From Balanoglossus misakiensis (taxonomy: Eukaryota; Hemichordata): 64,000 nt of DNA. The stretch is from positions 744,001 to 808,000 of the forward strand of contig CM082590.2 of assembly GCA_040954595.2 (NCBI GenBank). The letters are read 5' to 3'. The notes under the pieces were generated by a model that made no database searches, had not been told where the DNA came from, and saw nothing but the letters and a program-made list of their open reading frames with translations. Each line of letters begins with the position of its first letter. Within the stretch, counting starts at the first letter, position 1. Of the stretch, positions 1-11,099 are shown one piece after another. Position numbers and translations under genes: made by a program.

Positions 1-1544
1 ATTGAAGAAGTCCCTCCATCACCTTATGGAGATTAGTCGAGTCAAATCTACTCAATCCGTTGTTTGGATTTTCAAACAAATGGTCGTTGAAACAAGGAGA
101 TCGTCTCGGCGTTATCTATTGCTTCAATAACTTATTCTGAGAGTGTGCCTTTAACATGGTAATATATTTAAATACCAATCCAAGAAATCTATGTTGAACT
201 ATAACGCCCGTTGTCAAATCTTCATACATTTATCATACATGGCGTGTGTTACAAGTTGACTTTCTCCATCAAAATGAAGCTTCTGAAATAAAATTCGTCA
301 AGTCTTTTATTTTATTTTAAAGAGGAAATAATCCAATGTTCTATTTAGTAAAATATGAGAAAAGGTCTAAGACTTTATTTTTTCTCCAGACGCAACGAAC
401 TTAATTTACTGTAAGCAGCCATTCCAGTAATATGTCGTTTGATTATATAGTTGGACGTTTCCTTTTTCGGGTGTTTTACTAACCATTCTTATTTGGATAT
501 TGAACAATACAATGTACATTGGTAACTTGGAAAAGCTTATCTCACATGTCATACAACATGTCACTCCTCCGAAGGAACATATAGATCTGATAATTAGTAG
601 ACGCAGCATTAAGAGTAATTTGCATATTTGTTTCTATGGTCAATACTTCAAGAACGTCTAAATCACTTTTCCTTGAAATTTGGCAGGAAGATACTTTGGA
701 TGAATATCTCCCGACTTTACAATTTATGTATGTGCTCGATTGAAGGATTACAAGCACCAAGTTCGGAACGGCTAAGATTTTCTTCGAGAAGAATGCGGCA
801 ACCTTTCAAATTCATCTGTAATATTGATAACAAAATCACATATCGAAGTAGATAAGTTTTCTGTGACTATAAAGTGTGTAAATATCAATTTGAGTATCGC
901 TTTTATTTCATCTAAGTAGTGTAAATGCCTTATAGCCAATAAACAAGTAGAATATGACATAGTATCCTTAATTCTTTGCAATTAAAATAATCACCAATGG
1001 GCCCCGTCCACCAAGTGATGTCGAACAGATTTTCTGTCTGTTTCTGTCAACTCGGTATTTCAAGAAGCGCCGTTGAAGAGATTAAAGTTAAATTTGGTAT
1101 ACGGGTACAGTATAGAAGATTTGAGTTGTTTGGCATGAATTGGCATATCAATGATATTCTCAATCTGATAATGCTTGTCTTTGGGAAGTGCATTGGGGAT
1201 TAAAGTTTGTTTTCCTGTGGTTTACCCTGTTGCGTTGAGTTTGACACTACACTTTGCTGGAATGATACGTCATCTTCTTGGAATTCAATGTAGTTTCTGT
1301 TTTTCCTACATGTTCACTCGCTGACATAGGCACTGATGTTATGTAAAGCTAGTAATACCCGGCCACAGCTGTTAATCCAGATAGAACCTCTCATACAGAT
1401 TTCTACAGATTTCTTTTACCCATTCTGCGTAGAAGAGAAATCCCCATATAAAGGCCAAATAGTCCTGTTTCATAAGTCAGGTACATGACATATGTACCGA
1501 CATCTGTGATTGGTAGATCTGGTAATCTTAGGTCCACTTGCGGC

Positions 1545-1808
1545 ATGCTGATTGGAGGGACCTTATGTGTTAGGTCTTATTATTATGTATTATTCATTAG
1601 ACCTTGTAGGTTAGGTCTTATTACTATGTATTATTCACTGTACAGCTCCCTGATCGGTGAATGTGTAGGTCTGGTCCTCCAGTGTTCACTGCCTCATTAT
1701 GCAGGAGCTTGTAGGTTTGGTCTTATTAATATGTATTTATTCAATTTTCAGCTCCCTGATTGGTTAATGTGTAGGTCTCCAGTTTTCACTGCCTCGTTAT
1801 GCAAAATT
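1545..1808. repeat. Diverged tandem repeat, about 110 bp unit
   Basis: Two and a half diverged copies of a block containing TTAGGTCTTATTA, ATGTATTATTCA, CAGCTCCCTGAT, GTGTAGGTCT and TTCACTGCCTC lie head to tail (partial copy near 1545-1600, copies near 1598-1710 and 1710-1808). The 112-codon open frame over this region is explained by the repetition. Nothing supports a gene. Confidence 0.6.
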
Positions 1809-2598
1809 GTTTGTGCTTTCTGAATACATTTGTCGTATACTGTCTGGCATGCTGCCTGCGCGTGGTCGAAGCTCGACCCCAGTGTATAAAGAAAGGCACT
1901 CATATAATGATTGGATTTCACCTTTTCCTTTACTATTCATGGCATTTTATGTGATACTGTGAACTAGATACTCGAAATAAAAATTGCCAGGAGAATTTTT
2001 TTTATTTTATTTCCAGTGGCGGTTTGTTGAAATAGGCTAGTGTTTTGTTACGTAATGCCATTCAGCACATCACTTCGTGTAACACCTGGCTGAATACGAA
2101 GTGTGTGCTATTCATTCGAGCAAACCAAAAATAAATCAACTAATGAGTGTCCCAAAGCAATGCAATGGTTTTCTAAGCATTTCTATTGTAAGATATTTTT
2201 GGTTTGCGTTCCTTGAGCACATGGAAGAACGAGGCCAGGAACGCTCGAAAGTGAGGCAGGAACAAGAACTTAAGGCAGCCAATGAATGAGCTGCATTCGG
2301 AACTGTAAATACTAATGAGACGAAAGGACGTATAGGCAGCCAATGACTGAACGGAACGGGGACATAGGGACATTAGAGCTACCAATCACCGTGAGCGACG
2401 CAGGGGTTTAGGACACAAATTTTGGTCCCAAATGAAATACGTCTATTAAAACACTATGTGCAAATCCGACACATGGTTTTCAAAAATAGGGGGATTTTTT
2501 TTTGCTGGCACTTCAGATAGCGCGTGTACGAGAATGGAGGATTATGGGAAATAGAATGCATCTCTACAGTTTACCTACGAGTTCGAAAAGTACCGTGG

Positions 2599-2790
2599 AC
2601 GATATCGACAAGCGTGTGTAGGTTTCTCTACACGCACATTTTTGCAAAAACTAAACAGGCGTGTGTAGGTTTCAAACTTACACCCACCATTTTGCAAAAG
2701 GCGTGTGTAGGCAAACCTACACACACCTTGCGGCCGATATCGACAAGCGTGTGTAGGTTTCAAACTTACACGCACCATTCTGCAAAAGGC
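2599..2790. repeat. Cluster of four short imperfect palindromes
   Basis: Four elements beginning GCGTGTGTAGG and closing with the complementary TACACxCACC occur at 2612-2638, 2659-2688, 2701-2727 and 2747-2775. Each could fold into a hairpin. Three are followed by a TTTTGCAAAA or CTGCAAAA motif. A GATATCGACAAGCG block precedes the first and the last. Confidence 0.65.
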
Positions 2791-3783
2791 ACCAATTTGA
2801 CATTGTGAAGATATTCTAATACCCAAGTGCAGATCCCACGGTAGTTGTATCAGATATTGATCTATACCCAAGAGATTGTTCATTTAAGGTAGCTTGAGGG
2901 GTTCTTGATTACATATTTTGACCGAAATGTTTTACGTCAAACAATGTTTTACAGCAAAAACCTATAGGCTTATATCAATGCAAAGCTATTTCTGTGAATA
3001 TAAATTATTTCTGAGTCACGTAAATTTGAAGAATTGACACACGGGAGAAAGATATTGTAAACTAGCTTAAAGTTATAGTTGCAGGGGCTTCAAGAATTGA
3101 AATGCAAAGATTGCGCGATTTTCACTTTTGTTCAGCGATATTCAAATCAAAATGTGAGTATCGTCCTTCTGTGAATCACTCCGGGGGGGGGGGGATTAAC
3201 AATTGATTGAAGAGCATCTGAAGGAACCTTCAAGGACGCAGGCCGGACAGAGCAGTATGAGAAAACGTATTGGTATGCGGTCATATGCAAATATAAGGGC
3301 AATGCGTTTAATAATTAATGCAATCGATATTCGGTTTTGCTTTAATATGTCTTTCCCCATCATGTGCTCACCCTGTAATACCTTTTCAACTTTATGTTCC
3401 TCTCATGGCTTCACGATTGTACGAAGATTGTATCGTCTGCTGAACAGGAAAGTAAATGTATTCTAATTTAAGGACATTTTGTGGCCAAGATGCGTACTGG
3501 TCTCTGTGCGGTTATTACATGTAACTTACAGAAAAGAAAGACAGATATACGTAATGACCAAATCCAGAATGACGTTTTCAACATAGCTTTATATATGAAT
3601 TCGTGTAAAAGTAAGCCTTCATTTCTGCAATGAAGTTGCCAACAAGTGCAACACTGCAATACCAAGACGTTGTATTTTCATCGATCGGTGTTCTAGTGAC
3701 CATGATTGTCCGATAATAATAACCGAGTTAAGAGCCATCGATCGGTAGCGCAAGGGAAACAAGAGTAACTTTCTCTGTAAACT

Positions 3784-6700
3784 ATGGCGTCAACTGCACA
3801 GTTTTTACTGCTGGTTTTAGCGCTGCTTGGATCGGTCGCCAAGTCGGTGGGATGGGGAGCCGTGAGTATATGACTGTTAGTGTATTAGGGCCCGTGAAGA
3901 ATTACTGTGAATTTAGTAAATATTTTGTAGGTAAACAAAATGATGTTGTGTACTGTTGTCAAAATGCTTTTGAAATTCTCAGTACAGGCGTATAGTTAAC
4001 GCAATCTCTCTATTATGGGGTGGGGGTTGAGCAGTATGTCCATTATCGTATAGAATTTCAAGGCAATTCGTGCATTCTTTTAGAGTAAGCGTGGCACAGA
4101 CAAATAATTAAGAAGTTTAACCATAAAACTGTGTTATGTTCAGTACATATCGGATTTATGATGTCCACACTGTTTTAATTTAATTTAATTTACTCGTCTT
4201 CATTTCCGGGGCAGGGGTGAACACGTATATCTTTGGACTCGTGAGATGCCTGTACGGTAGTTTTCCAAGCATTCACTGTCGACGTCGCAATTTTGCACTT
4301 CTAAACTTTCACTAAAGAGAGGAAGGGCGTATCGGTTCAAACGCAAATGATTGAGTTTGTGTGTCGTGCGCGTCTTTTAATTGTCCAAAACCGCTTGTGA
4401 GTATTATAGGCTTTAGTGAGAGTAAAACAGTCGGAATTGTTGGTTTAAACCCATTTGAAAACCCATTTCTGTGACGTTTTCACGCTTCTGAAAAGAAACT
4501 GTTCTCACGATAGTGTAAGTGTATGAATTGTGCTCAATGGCGTAGAAGGAAACAACGACCTAGTGTATAAACCAGAAAAGGCATTTTATTTCATGTATTC
4601 TATTAAACCCCACTACACCATTGATCACTAACACAAGCACGCTACTAAATAAACATTGTTTAAATGCGACTTCATCTCGGATTTTAACTAGGGCGACAGG
4701 CTAGATCGGCTGAGGCTCTAAAAAAGATGGCACCGGGGAGAAAAAGATGAAAAATGGTTGGCCATAGGTAACTTTTCCAACCGTCACAACTTTTTTAATT
4801 TGCTGTACATGAATACATTGAAGACATGAATCATGATGCCGAGAAAGTCTGATTATTTGAGACTACGGCTGCCCATGAAAGGGGCCACACATGCATAAAA
4901 CAACGTAATAAAATGGCCACTAGGCATGTCATTTTGGACGCTACAAATCATGTAGGTGATCCAAAATGTAGCCATAATAACGTAGGCTGCATCAAGCAAA
5001 CAGTTTACATTTACCTGTACACCCATGTGTATTGGTTGCATACATGTCAATCGGACAGTTACTAAGGACGCTCTTTAACTATAGGTCTCGTGTGATTTAC
5101 AACACCACACAAAAGTTGTGATGTTCAGAAAGGTTACTCTTAGCTACGAAATGCACATCACTGTCTGCGCGTTATACTAACGATCAGAGAATAAATCTGG
5201 AAACACCGAAATAATAAAACAACATAACGAGCAGTTTGAATAAAAGATGACTAAACCTGCAACGAACATCACAAAAGAACACTGGTTAAAAAGACAGGTT
5301 TGTTTAGCACGCTTAATAATCCTAATTATATATTACAAATCTAAAGTGTGGTACCCGTACAGAATTTTTTTTTTGGTCGTACTGGTTATTAAACTTTCCT
5401 TTTTGATCCGTGTGGTCGCTCTGTCACATTGAGTAGCTAAGAGGAGAACCACGAGATAGACCATTTTCATGACCCAACCCTACATGACCTTGAAATCCCG
5501 TACTTCTGTACGAATTCATGAGTTTGACCAAAATTCCACAGAACTCCAAAAATTGTAACTGTAGTCAAAGAAATACGAATTGAATTAGCAAGGCGACTTT
5601 TTTCGAGCATTTTTAAAACAAATTTCTTATATCAAAATGTTGAATTTTGACAACCTCATGCCACCGGAGGTACAAAAATCTAAGGTCATGTAAGTTACAT
5701 AAAAGTGACCCATTGTTTCTGTTATACTGCTGGGGCATTAGGTGTAAGTTTTGAGTTTATTTCCAATATTTTTGTTCTGGTAGCAAATGTGATGTCTTGC
5801 TCTACTCCGAACAACATGAAATATACCCAGTACACCGCTTGTCAACATAGCCTGCGTGTGTAAAGATTGTTGTTATTGTTGACAGATGAATTTTTTACCG
5901 GAATTGAATTCAAAATGACTCAATAACAACTAACTATAAATATATAGGTTTTGTTAATAAGCTGGACACTAGGCGTTACATCATGTCTCAGGCATTTTAA
6001 AAAGAAACTGAAAAAAATGCAAAAAGTTACAGCTAATGGGGCTTATGTAACAATATCTCTTATTGGCTAGGCTTGTTCAGGTGGGCCACCTGGACCACCA
6101 GGCCCTCCAGGACCACCTGGTCCCGCAGGAGAAGCTGGTCAGGGTGAACTGATGGAATACCAAAACTGGCGACAGTGTACGTATTGGGAGCAGACGGGAA
6201 CAGACAACGGACTAATAAAGGTTTGTATTGACAAAAAACTCTCAACACCAATCCACTTTACTTTGAGTTTTGCTCATTCAATTTTTCCCAGTCTCCATAG
6301 CAAAACTGCACATTAAATGAAATCATAAGTAACTAATTTGCAATAAAAGTATTATAAAAATCTTATAAATCCCCTTATTTTTGCAGCTAGTTACTCATTT
6401 GCATATTTTTTCCTGGAAAAGATGGATAACACAGTGCTTTGATGATTGCCAATGGTTTCCAAATTGACCACACCATACTTGGGCGGGTGGTCCTCGACAT
6501 GTATCTGTGAAATTGATATTGATTGACGAGTTTGCAGGTAGCAACAGGTATATAGAAAAGATGCATAAATTAAAGTATAGTCAGTTTCATGTAGATATGG
6601 GCACGTTGCTGGATAAAACTAATTGCTGCCATTATTTTTCTATACAGACATGTACTTTTAAAAAGTTATATTCAAGTACTTCACTCTATGTTGCCTTTGG

Positions 6701-8195
6701 TGGTAACATGCGCACATACGGTTGCAGTGGATGCTGTATGCGTTGGTTCTTCCGCTTCAATGGAAATGAATGTAGCAATCCATACGCTGTCGATGGCATA
6801 ATCTATCAGGCTAATACAAACTACATCAATTTACATCGACATTACAACGTTGAAGGTGAGTTGGACCTTCCACTGATAAAGCCCTGGTTTTGGCCGTGTT
6901 TTCACGCACGGTGGATAATGTCGTAGTGATGTCCGTCCGTCTGTCCGTCGTTCTGTCTGTCGTTGTCTGTCTGCCTGCCTGTCGGTCTGCCTGTATACCC
7001 GCCTATCTGTCTGTCTATCTTTTTGACTGCCTGCCTGTCTGTCTGCATGCCTGTTTGTCTGCCTGCTTGACTGTCTGTCTGTCTGCCCGTCCGCCTACCT
7101 GTTTGTCTCCATTTTTGTCTGAGCTGAGCAAAGGTTTCACCGTTGCACAACAAGCAGGAAAATATTTAACAGGAACACGATGAAAATCAGCTACAATTGC
7201 ATGAACATCACGAATCAAATCATAGACAGTCACAACAAACGCATCCTGAAATCCCATAGCAACAGCGATACCGCCGAGGCCAGTAACGTCAAGTTCTGCA
7301 ACTGCCGACAAAAAGATAAATGTCCGCTCTATGGCAACTGCCACCAAAGCTCCGTCATCTACCAGGCCACAGTTCCGTGCACGGACAACAACGCCTCGGA
7401 TACATACGTTGGGCTAACCAAGAACGACTTCAAGACAAGATACAGAAACCACACTTCATCTTTCCGACTCGCATGCTCTGGGAATTCCACCGAACTCGGC
7501 AAACATATTTGGACTCTGAAGGACAACGACATCGCCCACACTATTTCATAGAAAATCCTAGCCAAACCATACGACAGCGCTAACAAACGGTGCAACCTCT
7601 GCTTAACAGAGAAATTTATTATCATTCGCAACCCAGCAATTTCCACACTCAATAAAAGAACGAACTCGTGTCCTCTTGTCGACACAGACACAAAGCATTG
7701 TTACGCAACAGTTAAATCTAGACACGCCTCACGCAACCCACTCCTCTCCCTGTACGTATGTTAATTTCAAATCAGCAAGAGTATAGTACCAGCTACACAT
7801 TGTTATGCAAAACTGCCCACCCCAACCTGCATGCATGCTTGTTTGTTTCTTTGTTTGTTAGTTTGAACGGATAGATGGATGGACGGATGCATGGATAAAA
7901 TTGTCATAAAATATCTGCGTCTGTTTGTAAAATACAGGTTGCCCAGGCAACCTCTTGCACAACATTACGTTTCCTGCGTGACACGCAATTTACAGACTAT
8001 GTGAGCACATTCGGTTTACATCTCTTGTTTGTTTCCTCTACTGTAGGATACTGTAATGGGATATCAGCTGGTGATGTTGACGTCAGCTATTATGTTGGAG
8101 CTTGTTCTGGTTTTGGGTACTACGATGCATACACTGGATGGAACAGTGTCTCGCGTATCATTATACAGGAAGTCTCTGCTTCTCCATATGACTGA
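3784..8195 (+). CDS. CTHRC1-like secreted collagen-repeat protein (gene A), 4 exons
   Basis: Exons 3784-3861, 6071-6220, 6648-6855 and 8047-8195 join in frame (intron phases 0, 0, 1; all GT-AG) into 194 residues. Exon 1 is a signal peptide, with a hydrophobic core after MASTAQ. Exon 2 carries a short Gly-X-Y run of about six GPP/GPA triplets, then NWRQCTYW. Exons 3 and 4 form the globular domain with TCTFKK, GCSGCCMRWFFRFNG, NECSNP, a Cys pair in GYCNG/GACSG and a C-terminal GWNSVSRIIIQE. This order and these motifs are those of collagen triple helix repeat-containing protein 1, although vertebrate CTHRC1 is longer (about 240 aa). CTHRC1 is an extracellular glycoprotein linked to Wnt/planar polarity and matrix remodelling; whether this paralogue shares that role is inference. 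Intron 3 hosts a microsatellite and a GIY-YIG retroelement relic. The start is chosen because it opens the signal peptide and is followed by a good donor (GCC/GTGAGT). Confidence 0.9.
6930..7105. repeat. Degenerate CTGT/CTGC/CCGT tetranucleotide microsatellite
   Basis: A strand-biased pyrimidine/G run of CTGT, CTGC and CCGT tetramers lies in intron 3 of the CTHRC1-like gene. It explains the Thr-Gly-Arg-Gln-rich and Cys-Leu-rich open frames on both strands, which I do not treat as genes. It directly abuts the retroelement relic beginning near 7110. Confidence 0.85.
7110..7745 (+). pseudogene. C-terminal relic of a GIY-YIG retroelement protein
   Basis: The frame through 7180-7551 reads SYNCMN...IDSHNKRIL, a Cys cluster (FCNCRQKDKCPLYGNC), SVIYQATVPC and then TYVGLTKNDFKTRYRNHTSS with SLKDND-like residues further on. 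This is the GIY-YIG endonuclease tail seen in Penelope-like and related animal retroelements; the clade assignment is from memory of the family. A TAG at 7549-7551 interrupts it where the family usually has Trp. The same frame then continues with KILAKPYDSANKRCNLCLTEKF and STLNKRTN to about 7740. The reverse transcriptase is absent, so the copy is 5'-truncated (homology starts near KIFNRN at about 7160) and dead. It lies in sense orientation within an intron of gene A. Confidence 0.75.
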
Positions 8196-11099
8196 TGCAC
8201 AAATGCTGCATAAAATAAGATCCTAGATATAATTTTTTTGATATATTTGTAACTTTTGTGAGTCGTAGTTAAAGTTCGCCTGTTGTCCCTCCCGCGGTTC
8301 CATGATTTTGTGTGTGAACGATGGACATTACCCACAAAAGCGTATGATTGCAGTAGTTTAAAAATAACATACGGTGCCATTATTTAAGTGCGCATACTAT
8401 ACTTTTTCGGTCTTCTTACCTGCATGCTTGCAACTTTTTGCTTAATAGCACACGCCCCTTGCACGATTAACAACATGAGCTGCATGAAAAGCATTGTGCA
8501 GGTGATAACTTGAAATACTGTATCCGTTTCAGTCCTGTAAACACACTGTAATCATTATCGTTCAATATAAGCAACTGGACATATTCAAGAAAGAAATACT
8601 GAGCTTTAGTTATTCTAGTCATGTCATATTAGGATATTAAAGCATGATAAATTTTGAACCATAGGCCCATAAATTTTATGAACAGCTGTTCCAGTTTCCT
8701 TAATGAAATTTAAACCAATGGGATTTGTAAATATGCACGTATCATGAAGATTTCTGTATACAGTAGCCATTATTCATCTATAAACATATTTTCCACTGAA
8801 TTCTTGTTTCTACAGTTTTTATATGTGAATGAGACTTTTCATAGAATGAAAGAAAAGAAGAGCGATTACCATTATCATGCACGAGGGCAGCGTATTATTT
8901 CATGCTGTTTAGAAACTATTTTCTCTCCTCGAATAAACGGAACGTCTGGGAATAAGTATTGCATCTAACAGTATAAATGATTGAAATCTTTCCCCAACAA
9001 CACCGTGTGGTTCAAAAGACGAGGGTTCCCACATTTATTCAAGTCTGAGTCGAGGATAGACCAAAATATCTCAAATTTCTTCCACAAGCTACACATATTT
9101 TGTTTTTATAAATTGCACGTATAAATGCCGCATTGTTTCTGACATGACAAAAGATGAAGAAAAAACCCTGCCACTTTTAACATATTGTTTATAACTAAAA
9201 AACCACAGTCTTCTTCTGACGGACGACTACACCAAATTGGGCCGAATTTTACCAAAACCACCCTGGGCCAAATATACCAATATCAGGGAATCAAACAAGG
9301 TCTTATAATAATTATTACACAAGGGAAACACTTGCCACGTTCGAAAGCAACTGATAATTAAAGCTGCAAACAGCATTGAAGGGGCCCAAGCATAGAGATA
9401 ATAACCAGTAGACTCAGGGTTGTACCATTCAAATGCGTAAGCTGTATTTGCTCTGGATGTGGAGATATGGGGAAGTAGGCAACCACCCGAAATGGATGTC
9501 CTACAAGTACAAACACAACAACCAAAAGTGAACTTCTACGTTAAGTAAGTACTTCAGTAAGTACTTCAAAGGTCAGCTGAGGGTACTCAAACATTTGGCC
9601 AAAATTTGGATTCCTATTTGGTTCATATTCAAGACAACGGAAAATCGTCGCCCTTTGGGTTTGTCAAATTAGGTATGGCCATAATAATAATTATGAGTTA
9701 CGCAAGTAAGTTACAGGTGGCCCCAGGAATTTAGCATTTCATGAGGGTCCTACCCTACCCCTCCAAACACCTGGCTATACATGTATATGCTGTGCATGTT
9801 AATATATGGAAATCAGGTCAATGGACACCTGGGGTCACCCAAAATTTGACAATTTTTTTTTATTCCTGTTTATGTCATGTGCAACAAATCCTACATTTGC
9901 AGCCCTTTCACTTTGCCTACCATTAGGTATGCACGTAATACATGAATCAAGCAGGTGTCCCCCTGTATTTGGCATTTCATGATAGCTTCATCCCTCCAAA
10001 TACCAAAGCTGCACCTGTACAACGTGCTGAGATATGGCACTGTACGACAGAGGTCATCCAAATCACCTTATACATTTGGGCAAAAATCAACTGACACTTA
10101 CATTCGTCCCTGTGGAACAAAACCGCACCTATCGCCCTGTTGGTTAGTGTCCAATTAAATGCACAAAATCAACGACTTAGGCAGGTGCAACAGGTGACCC
10201 CGCCGGGCGTATTATTTTGGTCCCATACAGCTGCATGTAGCTCCGTTACGGGCAACCTGATAACCCCTACGGCCATCTGCGGGCCGACCCCAACACTGAA
10301 TGTCCAGTTGCAACGGCAACAAAGCCTGATCTCTGATTATTGCTGGTACCATACTCCCTTCGTGCAAGAAAATCACTGGTCTGCTTACGTATTTCGGCCA
10401 ATTTCCCGTACTACTATCCACTAAATGTGACTACCATGCTAATGCAACCTCCCACAACATTAGCGACAGAGGGTCAAAGTCTGCTGCCGCAATGCTAACC
10501 AGTGTAGCCGGGTCTGCATAGACATATTTGAACGGCAACAGCTAACAAACTCAGCGTAATTCAATAAAACGCCCTAACACAGCCTGAACTCCGAATGTGT
10601 GTTGTCCAAAAATTCATTCCGTGGGAAATAATTACTGGTCTGTTTACGTATTACGATTTTCCAAGGACTACTGCAACCCGCCTGCTAATGAGACCTCCAC
10701 AACATTACGTAATGACGGTCAAAGTCCGATGCCCCAGTGTTCGTCCTCAGCCTACCAAATAATGCGAAAAATATTATAAAATCTTCTTCTCAAAATCGAC
10801 GTGGCCTACGACCTTGAAATTTGGCACAGGGGATTTTGGCCACATGGTCTGCAAAAATCGCGAAAAGAATGTACATGCCCCCATTAACGTGCAAATTAGG
10901 TCAATTTGAAAATTTCGCGTGATTATAGCCACCAAGTCACGTGACTAATTACAAATTCAAATGGCAGGTGCACCAGTACTCATGGGCCCCAACAACCGTG
11001 CCAAGTTTCATGCGCACAGAGGCAAGGGTTTCTGAGAAAAGTACGGCCGAAAAAACGACTCAAGAAGAAAGAAGAAATATAGCTGCAAGCAGCGATGAC
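8196..11099. other. Intergenic region, mostly unrecognised
   Basis: No gene is recognised after the stop of gene A. From about 9400 there are degenerate versions of the AGGTCA-bearing repeat annotated at 11100-14165 (for example around 9565-9620 and 9720-10080). A diverged duplication lies at 10310-10760. The remainder is AT-rich sequence in which I see nothing. Confidence 0.5.
10310..10760. repeat. Diverged direct duplication, about 250 bp period
   Basis: Blocks near 10310-10500 and 10560-10745 share the ordered words AACGGCAACA, AGCCTGA, ATTACTGGTCTG / ATCACTGGTCTG, TTACGTATT, CTACTxxxACC, CCTCCACAACATTA / CTCCCACAACATTAG and GGTCAAAGTC. The copies are clearly related but have many differences. 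No coding capacity is evident. Confidence 0.55.

Larger units (their letters stand above)
1..3783. other. Non-coding 5' region of the window
   Basis: I recognise no protein, RNA gene or splice-bounded exon here. The open frames are short and match no family I know. The stretch is AT-rich and contains two local repeat clusters (1545-1808 and 2599-2790), annotated separately. The last few hundred bases should contain the promoter of the CTHRC1-like gene starting at 3784, but I see no clear TATA box. Confidence 0.6.

Noticed and set aside
1485-1823. 112-codon open frame near the left end
   Set aside because: It overlies a diverged tandem repeat and has no family match or splice context.
6902-7183. 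Arg-Gln-Thr-Gly-rich protein on either strand
   Set aside because: Product of the CTGT/CTGC microsatellite in an intron.
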